Of a stretch of 11,110 nt of DNA, positions 5,810 through 11,110 are shown piece by piece. A model generated the notes under the pieces. That model was not told the origin of the DNA, made no database searches, and saw only the letters and a program-made list of their open reading frames with translations. This DNA is from an uncultured bacterium (GTDB lineage Bacteria > Cyanobacteriota > Vampirovibrionia > Gastranaerophilales > Gastranaerophilaceae), in NCBI GenBank assembly GCA_902772945.1, contig CACYCU010000152.1, forward strand, positions 1 to 11,110. Direction: 5' to 3'. How positions within the stretch are numbered: the stretch's first letter is position 1; each line of letters starts with the position of its first letter. Position numbers and translations under genes: made by a program.

Positions 5810-8185
5810 ATGTTAATTGATAATATTGAACAACTTAAAAAAGCTATTGAAATAGAGATGCAATACAAATACATTGACATCCACGGTAAAACACAAGCTT
5901 TTTCGACATTTATTAAAAATGAAGCTAAAAAATATTATAAGATTTCCAAAAAAAATCCTAAATGGGCAGTCTTGATAGAGACTTTTGAACACTATCCTTA
6001 TGCGGGAGTTAATGAGCGAAGAAGAAGCATAGACAGGCTTATAAAAGTTTTAAAATCTGAAGTTAAGCCAAAAAATGAACAACAGGCAAGCATTGTAAAA
6101 CCGGCAAAAGATACTGATGTTATGTATATGAAAGGGGTAGGTCCTAAAATTGCATACAAGTTAAACAAATTAGGGATTTACACCGTTCAAGACCTTATAA
6201 TGTACTTTCCCAAAAAACATATAGACTATTCAGCAAGAACGCTAATAAAAGACTTAAAAGAAGGTCAAACAACAACAGTTTTTGGTTACATTAAATCAGT
6301 CTCTGCTTTTAATTCAAAGAATAATTTAGCTGTCGTAAAAGTAAAAATTGCAGACGAGAGCGGACAATTTGAATTGGGATTTTTTCAAGCAAAAGCTAAC
6401 AGATTTATGCTTGAAAGGATAAAAGCTCAATTTCCCGTAAATGCTGGGATTATGGTTTCAGGAAAGGTTAAGTTAAACAACTACGATAAAAAACTTACCA
6501 TTGACAAACCAAGCTATTCAATAATGACAGGAGAATTTTTAGAGGATAAAAATTCAAACCTTAATCTTGCAAGAATCGTACCAATATATCAAGTTTGCGA
6601 AGATTTAAGTATAAAAGTTCTAAGACGAGCGATTTTTAATGCAATACAAACCTACAAAAACGAAATCGAAAATATTTTGCCGGATTTTATCAGAAAAAAA
6701 TACGGAATATTGGATAAAAAAACGGCAGTAGAGCAAATTCATTTTCCTGAAACTATGGAACTTTTGGAACAAGCCAGATTTTCACTTATATTTGAAGAAC
6801 TTTTTCTGATACAACTGAAACTCGTAAGAATAAGAGAAGAAAACAACAGCAAACACAATGCTTTATCTCTAAAGATTTCGGACAAAGGACTTGTAAAACA
6901 GTTTATCAACAATCTTCCATTTGAGCTTACAGGAGGACAAAAACGAGCTGTAAACGAAATATTAAACGACCTTAATTCAGACATTCCAATGGCCAGACTC
7001 TTGCAAGGAGATGTAGGAAGCGGTAAAACAGTTGTTGCGGCAATCATGCTTCTTGCGGGCGTAGAAAACGGCTATCAAGGCGCAATTATGGCACCTACAG
7101 AAATTCTTGCCCAACAGCATTATAACAATTTACAAAAATGGCTCACCCCAATGGGACTTAGTGTAGGTTTATTTTTAGGCAGTCAGGGCAAAAAAATTCG
7201 AGAAAAATTCAGAACAGACCTGAGAAACGGTCAAATGAATATCGCTGTCGGAACTCATGCACTTATACAAGATGACGTAGAATTTTATAATTTAGGTGCA
7301 ATTGTAGTTGATGAACAACACAGATTTGGGGTAAAGCAGAGAAATGTATTAAAAAAGAAGTCGCAAAACCCTCAAATTCTTACAATGACAGCAACACCTA
7401 TCCCAAGAACGTTGGCACTCACGGTCCATGGGGATTTGGATTTAACAATAATAGATGAACTTCCAAAAGGCAGAAAACCGATAAAAACGTCACTTGTCAC
7501 ATCTCACAGAGGAGTTTATGAACATCTGCAAAAAGAAATTGATTCCGGACGTCAAGCCTATATTGTTTACCCGCTAATTGATGAAAGCGAAACACTATCG
7601 GCAAAAGCTGCAACAATTGAAGCGGAAAGATTGCAAAAAGAAGTTTTTCCGCAATACAAAATCGGACTTTTGCACGGAAAACTAAAAAACGATGAAAAAG
7701 AAAAAGTTATGTCAGATTTTAAAGAAGGTAAATATGACATATTAGTCTCAACAACTGTTGTAGAAGTAGGTGTTGACGTTCCAAACGCAACAGTAATGCT
7801 TATTGAAAATGCCGAAAGATTTGGACTATCACAACTTCATCAATTGAGAGGCCGTGTAGGAAGAAGCAATTTGCAATCATACTGCATCCTATATACCGCA
7901 ACAAAATCTCAAGAAACAAAAGAAAGACTTAATATAATGACACAAACTAATGACGGTTTTGTTATAGCAGAAAAAGATTTGCAGCTAAGAGGCCCGGGAG
8001 AATTTTTAGGCACAAGACAAAGCGGTCTGCCCGATTTGATAATTTCGGATATCGTAAGAGATGCAAAAATTCTGGAAATGGCAAGAAATGAAGCAATCGA
8101 CTTTGTAAAAACAAAAAATATTGATGAATACCCGCAATTAAAAAACATTACGTCAACAAATATTTTAGGCGGTTTGGAAATATAA
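5810..8185 (+). CDS. recG: ATP-dependent DNA helicase RecG
   Basis: This 791-residue superfamily 2 translocase remodels stalled replication forks and Holliday junctions. The wedge/OB region begins near 105 with a helix-hairpin-like MKGVGPKIAYKLNKLGI. The helicase core carries Walker A GDVGSGKT (400-407), APTEILAQQH (428-437), the RecG-type DEQHRFGV (501-508), TATPIPRT (527-534), LLHGKLK (620-626), STTVVEVGVDVP (647-658) and QLRGRVGR (678-685). The C-terminal GPGEFLGTRQSG is also typical. About 100 extra N-terminal residues compared with the E. coli protein resemble the long forms of cyanobacteria and Thermotoga. No Shine-Dalgarno is visible before ATG 5810, so translation may be coupled to the cyclase gene ending 15 bp upstream; Met17, preceded by GAAATAGAG, is an alternative start. 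Confidence 0.97.
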   Translation: MLIDNIEQLKKAIEIEMQYKYIDIHGKTQAFSTFIKNEAKKYYKISKKNPKWAVLIETFEHYPYAGVNERRRSIDRLIKVLKSEVKPKNEQQASIVKPAKDTDVMYMKGVGPKIAYKLNKLGIYTVQDLIMYFPKKHIDYSARTLIKDLKEGQTTTVFGYIKSVSAFNSKNNLAVVKVKIADESGQFELGFFQAKANRFMLERIKAQFPVNAGIMVSGKVKLNNYDKKLTIDKPSYSIMTGEFLEDKNSNLNLARIVPIYQVCEDLSIKVLRRAIFNAIQTYKNEIENILPDFIRKKYGILDKKTAVEQIHFPETMELLEQARFSLIFEELFLIQLKLVRIREENNSKHNALSLKISDKGLVKQFINNLPFELTGGQKRAVNEILNDLNSDIPMARLLQGDVGSGKTVVAAIMLLAGVENGYQGAIMAPTEILAQQHYNNLQKWLTPMGLSVGLFLGSQGKKIREKFRTDLRNGQMNIAVGTHALIQDDVEFYNLGAIVVDEQHRFGVKQRNVLKKKSQNPQILTMTATPIPRTLALTVHGDLDLTIIDELPKGRKPIKTSLVTSHRGVYEHLQKEIDSGRQAYIVYPLIDESETLSAKAATIEAERLQKEVFPQYKIGLLHGKLKNDEKEKVMSDFKEGKYDILVSTTVVEVGVDVPNATVMLIENAERFGLSQLHQLRGRVGRSNLQSYCILYTATKSQETKERLNIMTQTNDGFVIAEKDLQLRGPGEFLGTRQSGLPDLIISDIVRDAKILEMARNEAIDFVKTKNIDEYPQLKNITSTNILGGLEI

Positions 8186-8203
8186 ATTTAAACTTATCCC
8201 TTA

Positions 8204-8252
8204 CCCTTCTCCTAAAATAGGAGAAGGGAATATTCATCCCCTTGATAAGGAG
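8204..8252. repeat. REP-like hairpin cluster after recG
   Basis: An 11-bp perfect stem at 8204-8214/8218-8228 (CCCTTCTCCTA, loop AAA) is followed by a short second palindrome CCTT-GAT-AAGG (8240-8250). No T-run follows the main stem, so it is not a classical terminator, though it may protect the recG mRNA 3' end. The purine/pyrimidine-skewed CCCTTCTCC/GGAGAAGGG style is like dispersed intergenic palindromes in many bacteria. Whether copies exist elsewhere cannot be seen here. Confidence 0.5.
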
Positions 8253-8270
8253 AGAGGTGGTTATTATTTA

Positions 8271-8338
8271 TTGTAAACTTTTGTAACAAAAAACCTCTTT
8301 AATGAAATTATACAATTTATATATACTTTATATATACA
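8271..8338 (+). promoter_or_regulatory. Two-box upstream module, copy 2 (8369 gene)
   Basis: AACTTTTGTAACAA (8276-8289) and ATACTTTATATATACA (8323-8338) are identical to 126-139 and 173-188, each exactly 8150 bp away, with the 33-bp gap preserved although its sequence differs. In this copy TTGTAA also occurs at 8271-8276 and again at 8281-8286, a direct repeat with a 10-bp (one helical turn) period; the first half of this pair is degenerate in copy 1. The TATATA in box 2 is a plausible -10. Its regulator is unknown. Confidence 0.7.
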
Positions 8339-8368
8339 AGAGAGCATAAAAACAGAGGAGAGCAAGCC

Positions 8369-9520
8369 ATGGGTTTGTATAATATTACGGGCTGGTCAGC
8401 TGGCGGCAGGCGGCCTCTAACGTACAATTTAAAGGCGGGTCAATTCCGAGGTATGGGCGGAGTAAACGTTATGCCCGGACCACGCAATATCGTAAATATA
8501 TACAATGATGGATATGGCAGTTACGGTAGTGACGATTGTGGTCCCAAAATGCCAAAATGGATGCAATGGATGATGGGCGGCGGGATGATCATGAACTTTT
8601 TAGGGCAAATATTGACGTCGATATTCCCCAACCACAGCTATCGAGGCGTTAGCAACCCTCCTTCTGACGGACGCGGTTCTACCGTGACTGATAGTCAAAT
8701 GCAGAATTTGACAATATTAAGAGATACTTACTCAAGGGATTGTACTATATCAGATCCTTTGCCTGACGGAACCGTAATAATAACCGGTAAAAATACAGTT
8801 AATGGCAAATATCCGAGAGTCAGCTGCAAGCTGGATGATTTGCAGACAAAACTTGCAGAATTGTATGACGCCAATGGTACAGAAAACACTGAAGAAACCG
8901 GAGATAAACCGTCAAAGGATTTAATAAATTTAGCTAAAGGTTTAGGTATAGATACTAATGGCAAAACAGCTCAAGAGTTATCAGATGAAATAAAAAATAG
9001 GACTAACCCTTCGACTACAACAACACATACGCAACCAGCAACAACAGCTACAACTTCAACTGCAGGAACTGTGGCACAACCAACAGAAGGTACAACGGTA
9101 CCTAGATTATTTAACGACACAACAATGGCAAATTTGAGGACAGAAAGTGATGTTTTAAATGCGTTTAAAAATGCAACAGGAGCTGAGGCTGTAAAATTAG
9201 GTGCCAACACAGGTGATATAACTATAATCGCAGCATATGATCAAGGCAACAGAACATATTATAATAGCTCCACAGATGACAGCCACTTTAAAATAACACA
9301 AGATCAAATAAATTCAATAATCAGTGCTAATGGCACCCCTGTAAACTTAGGCACATTTGCAGGCAAACCTGCTAAAGGTGAAAGTTTGGATGGTTACCTA
9401 AAAATAACTGTAGGAACACAAACATACATCGTTGGTAAAAAAGGCGATGATTACATGGGTTACCAATTTGAAAATGGTAACGTAATAGGATATAATGAAG
9501 CAAATTGGAAACGAACATAA
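8369..9520 (+). CDS. Orphan protein: Gly/Met-rich N-terminus, SAP/HeH-like segment, Thr-rich linker
   Basis: I do not recognise the full-length family of this 383-residue protein. The N-terminus (1-60) is Gly/Asn/Tyr-rich without a signal peptide. Residues 61-86 are a Met/Trp-rich amphipathic or weakly hydrophobic stretch (KMPKWMQWMMGGGMIMNFL). Residues 105-165 look like a compact domain with two Cys (125 and 153). Residues 183-211 (KDLINLAKGLGI...GKTAQELSDEIKN) have the helix-loop-helix pattern of SAP/HeH-type domains, which often bind nucleic acid. Residues 212-244 are a Thr/Ala/Pro linker, followed by a beta-rich C-terminal domain (about 280-380). ATG 8369 has AGGAG at 8356-8360, 8 nt upstream. 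It stands alone between the two-box module and a strong terminator. The architecture parallels the EF-hand protein at 211-1272, with which it shares its promoter. Function unknown. Confidence 0.85.
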   Translation: MGLYNITGWSAGGRRPLTYNLKAGQFRGMGGVNVMPGPRNIVNIYNDGYGSYGSDDCGPKMPKWMQWMMGGGMIMNFLGQILTSIFPNHSYRGVSNPPSDGRGSTVTDSQMQNLTILRDTYSRDCTISDPLPDGTVIITGKNTVNGKYPRVSCKLDDLQTKLAELYDANGTENTEETGDKPSKDLINLAKGLGIDTNGKTAQELSDEIKNRTNPSTTTTHTQPATTATTSTAGTVAQPTEGTTVPRLFNDTTMANLRTESDVLNAFKNATGAEAVKLGANTGDITIIAAYDQGNRTYYNSSTDDSHFKITQDQINSIISANGTPVNLGTFAGKPAKGESLDGYLKITVGTQTYIVGKKGDDYMGYQFENGNVIGYNEANWKRT

Positions 9521-9526
9521 TAACTT

Positions 9527-9547
9527 GGCGGGATATCCCGCCTTTTT
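9527..9547 (+). terminator. Rho-independent terminator of the 8369 gene
   Basis: A perfect GC-rich palindrome GGCGGGATATCCCGCC (9527-9542) is directly followed by TTTTT and begins 6 nt after the stop codon. Confidence 0.93.
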
Positions 9548-9560
9548 AAATTTATAAAAA

Positions 9561-9588
9561 TCTTTCGCTCAGGACGGTCATTCAGAAC
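9561..9588. repeat. Possible degenerate copy of the CATTCTGAG/CGAAGAATCT-type repeat
   Basis: TCTTTCGCTCAGGACGG followed by TCATTCAGAA resembles scrambled halves of the repeat at 10112-10177 (TTCTTCGCTGCGCTCAGAATGACG and TCATTCTGAG), with several mismatches. It sits between the terminator and the rpiB promoter. It may be a decayed copy, or chance. Confidence 0.3.
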
Positions 9589-9620
9589 TGTTTCAGAACC
9601 TTTTTAAAATTCGTTACATC

Positions 9621-9649
9621 TTGGCAAAAATAACGAATCCATGTATAAT
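9621..9649 (+). promoter_or_regulatory. Sigma70-type promoter of rpiB
   Basis: A -35 TTGGCA (9621-9626) and a consensus -10 TATAAT (9644-9649) are separated by the ideal 17 bp. Transcription would start near 9656, leaving a leader of about 15 nt that just holds the ribosome site AAAGGAG (9658-9664). Because the -10 overlaps the upstream in-frame ATG at 9641, that ATG cannot be the start for this transcript. Confidence 0.88.
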
Positions 9650-9670
9650 TGTTTAGTAAAGGAGTTAAAC

Positions 9671-10105
9671 ATGGAAGATTTAAAAGTCGTTATTGGTTCT
9701 GATCATGGTGGATTTCATTACAAAGAATCCATTATTGAATATTTAAAATCAAGAAATATTGAATATTTTGACGTTGGTACTCATACAAGAGAGTCTTGTG
9801 ATTACCCTGAAATTGCAAAAGAAGTTGCCAAAAAAGTAACCTCAGGAGAATTCAGCAGAGGAATATTGGTCTGCGGAACAGGAATCGGAATGTCTATTGC
9901 AGCAAACAAGTACAGAGGCATCAGAGCTGCACTTTGCGGAGATACTTATTCTGCAAGAGTGTCAAGAGCGCATAACAACGCAAATGTTCTATGTCTTGGT
10001 GAACGAGTTATAGGAGAACATCTGGCGCTTGATATCGTTGACATATGGTTAAAAACAGGATTTGAAGGCGGTAGACATAAACGCAGAGTCGATATGATTG
10101 AGTAA
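9671..10105 (+). CDS. rpiB: Ribose-5-phosphate isomerase B
   Basis: This 144-residue protein of the RpiB/LacAB family interconverts ribose-5-phosphate and ribulose-5-phosphate in the pentose phosphate pathway. It shows the N-terminal GSDHGG (D11, H12), the active-site loop VCGTGIGMSIAANK with the catalytic Cys68, and HNNANVLCLGERVIG with His101. These match the active-site Cys and His of E. coli RpiB at nearly the same positions, and the length is normal. ATG 9671 is chosen over the in-frame ATG 9641 because AAAGGAG lies 6 nt before it and the upstream ATG sits inside the promoter. Cys in the loop supports ribose-5-phosphate isomerase over the galactose-6-phosphate isomerase LacA. rsfS follows after 88 nt containing a palindromic repeat, with no intervening terminator, so co-transcription is likely. 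Confidence 0.96.
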   Translation: MEDLKVVIGSDHGGFHYKESIIEYLKSRNIEYFDVGTHTRESCDYPEIAKEVAKKVTSGEFSRGILVCGTGIGMSIAANKYRGIRAALCGDTYSARVSRAHNNANVLCLGERVIGEHLALDIVDIWLKTGFEGGRHKRRVDMIE

Positions 10106-10111
10106 CTATAA

Positions 10112-10177
10112 TCATTCTGAGGCGGCTTTTGAGATTCTTCGCTGCGCTCAGAATGACGTATTAGCCGAAGAATCTCA
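10112..10177. repeat. Interleaved palindromic repeat between rpiB and rsfS
   Basis: Two inverted-repeat pairs cross each other. TCATTCTGAG (10112-10121) pairs with CTCAGAATGA (10147-10156), and TGAGATTCTTCG (10130-10141) pairs with CGAAGAATCTCA (10166-10177). The arrangement can be read as one unit, TCATTCTGAG...GAAGAATCTC, interrupted by an inverted copy of the same unit (10131-10156). I recognise this unit type as a dispersed intergenic repeat seen in many unrelated bacterial genomes; I cannot name its family. It begins 6 nt after the rpiB stop and has no T-run. It is open in the rsfS reading frame. Confidence 0.8.
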
Positions 10178-10193
10178 TAATATTGATAAAATT

Positions 10194-10583
10194 ATGACAG
10201 AAATCGATTCAAAAAAATTAGCCTGCGTTATTGCTAAAACTCTTGATGAAAAACTTGGCAAAAACATTACAATACTAAATATCAGTAATGTTTCTTCACT
10301 TGCAGATTATTTTGTTATAGTAACTGGAGATTCAACGCCTCAGGTAAAAGCTCTTATGAACAATACAAAAGAAAAAATTAAAGAGTATTTTTCTCGTACA
10401 CCTATCAGGCTCGAAAACGACTCAAAAAACAGGTGGAATTTACTCGACTACGGAGATGTTATTGTTCATATACTCCATAAAGAAGAAAGAGAAACCTATG
10501 CTATAGAAAAATTTTGGAACCACGCATTCAGTATCGCTGAAGACGAATGGCGAGAAATTTCTAAGGAATACGGAGAATATTAA
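10194..10583 (+). CDS. rsfS: Ribosomal silencing factor RsfS
   Basis: This 129-residue member of the RsfS/Iojap/YbeB family binds ribosomal protein uL14 on the large subunit and blocks subunit joining in starvation. Family marks are LADYFVIVTGDSTPQVKAL (about 36-54) and the C-terminal RWNLLDYGDVIVHIL...RETYAIEKFW (about 84-109). ATG 10194 fits the usual family start (MTEIDSKKLA). It has no clear Shine-Dalgarno, so translation may depend on rpiB read-through. The frame is open further upstream to a TTG at 10098 that overlaps the rpiB stop; using it would add 32 residues encoded mostly by the palindromic repeat (SEAAFEILRCAQNDV), which is probably not native protein sequence. A promoter for the next gene lies just downstream and no terminator is seen. 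Confidence 0.93.
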   Translation: MTEIDSKKLACVIAKTLDEKLGKNITILNISNVSSLADYFVIVTGDSTPQVKALMNNTKEKIKEYFSRTPIRLENDSKNRWNLLDYGDVIVHILHKEERETYAIEKFWNHAFSIAEDEWREISKEYGEY

Positions 10584-10597
10584 TATTTCTACATATA

Positions 10598-10625
10598 TTG
10601 CAAAAAGACCTAAAAAGTGTAAAAT
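10598..10625 (+). promoter_or_regulatory. Probable promoter of the TPR gene
   Basis: TTGCAA (10598-10603) and TAAAAT (10620-10625) are spaced 16 bp apart, with TG directly before the -10 as in the rpiB promoter. Transcription would start near 10632, about 25 nt before the TPR start codon. Confidence 0.5.
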
Positions 10626-10656
10626 ATGGAGTAGGTAGTTAATCAGGAAATAAACA

Positions 10657-11110
10657 ATGAATAGAGAAGAACTTAACAAACAAATTGAAGAATTAGTCTT
10701 AGCAATGGCTAAAGACCCGCAAAATATAGAAAATTACCACAGATTGTCTGAGCTGTATCTTCAGATAGAAGATTATGACAAGGTTATGTCCGTTTTGGAA
10801 AGCCTTTTGACTATCAAACCTGACGATGTGCAGGCACTTGTCGGTATGGGTACTATGTGGTTTTATGAAAAAGATTTTAGAAAATCACTTTCATACTATA
10901 ACAAGGCTCTTGAAATTAATCCGAAAAATTACCTTATCTATTACAACATGGGTAATGTTTTTGCTGAATGGAAAAATTTTCCAAAAGCACTGTTTTACTA
11001 CAACAGAGCCATTGATTTGAATTCTACAAATCCTGAAATTTACAATGCAATTGCACTTTTGTATCAAGATAACGAAGATTATATTGAAGCAAAAGCTTAT
11101 TATGAAAAAG
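10657..11110 (+). CDS. TPR-repeat protein (3' end beyond the window)
   Basis: An open frame from ATG 10657 runs to the window edge, giving 151 residues and one extra base. AGGA (10645-10648) lies 8 nt before the ATG. Four 34-residue tetratricopeptide repeats are visible, starting near residues 22, 56, 90 and 124, with the usual small and aromatic positions (for example YYNKALEINPKNYLIYYNMGNVF and YYNRAIDLNS). TPR arrays mediate protein-protein binding, so the partner and pathway cannot be told from this part. There is no signal peptide at the N-terminus, so it is probably cytoplasmic. Its own promoter is likely, though read-through from rsfS is possible. Confidence 0.9.
   Translation, partial: MNREELNKQIEELVLAMAKDPQNIENYHRLSELYLQIEDYDKVMSVLESLLTIKPDDVQALVGMGTMWFYEKDFRKSLSYYNKALEINPKNYLIYYNMGNVFAEWKNFPKALFYYNRAIDLNSTNPEIYNAIALLYQDNEDYIEAKAYYEK

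Noticed and set aside
9641..9670. Upstream ATG giving a 10-residue longer RpiB
   Set aside because: This ATG lies within the -10 region of a strong promoter and lacks its own ribosome site; ATG 9671 has AAAGGAG at good spacing.
10826..11020. Small 64-residue reading frame near the right edge
   Set aside because: It is out of frame inside the clear TPR coding sequence that starts at 10657 and runs off the window.

Overview
The window is an AT-rich bacterial chromosome segment with dense, short-spaced genes, Shine-Dalgarno sites and standard stop codons. The gene types (a CsaB-like polysaccharide pyruvyl transferase, a CHASE2-adenylate cyclase, a RecG with a long N-terminal extension, RpiB, RsfS) together with two orphan Gly/Met-rich proteins suggest a non-photosynthetic relative of Cyanobacteria (Melainabacteria/Vampirovibrionia, Gastranaerophilales-like). 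This placement is inferred from gene content and base composition only; an AT-rich Firmicute is the main alternative. No phage, CRISPR array, transposase or obvious island is visible.

Layout. Positions 2-119 hold tRNA-Leu(UAA) and its terminator. A Gly/Met-rich protein with two perfect EF-hand loops follows (211-1272, +). On the minus strand, read from 3809 down to 1252, is a tight three-gene operon: KDPG-type aldolase (eda), PfkB-family 2-keto-3-deoxygluconate-type kinase (kdgK), and csaB-like pyruvyl transferase. The csaB end overlaps the EF-hand gene tail to tail by 21 bp. Divergent from eda are a CHASE2-class III adenylate cyclase (3863-5794, +) and recG (5810-8185, +), 15 bp apart. A REP-like hairpin lies after recG. 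A second orphan protein (8369-9520, +) follows, with a Gly/Met-rich N-terminus, a SAP/HeH-like helical segment and a Thr-rich linker; it ends at a strong terminator. A clear sigma70-type promoter then drives rpiB (9671-10105). A nested palindromic repeat separates rpiB from rsfS (10194-10583). A TPR protein starts at 10657 and runs off the window.

How the genes relate. eda and kdgK form the lower half of a 2-keto-3-deoxygluconate / Entner-Doudoroff route giving pyruvate and glyceraldehyde-3-phosphate. csaB in the same operon probably adds pyruvyl groups to a cell-envelope polymer. The cyclase would make cAMP in response to an extracytoplasmic signal. recG, rsfS and rpiB are housekeeping genes.

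The most notable signal is not a gene. The two orphan proteins, about 8 kb apart with no evident overall similarity, are preceded by the same two-part upstream module: a 14-bp box AACTTTTGTAACAA and a 16-bp box ATACTTTATATATACA, separated by exactly 33 bp in both copies, with largely different sequence between. This looks like a dedicated promoter for a small co-regulated set of unusual low-complexity proteins. The second notable object is the interleaved inverted-repeat element between rpiB and rsfS, which is also open in the rsfS reading frame.
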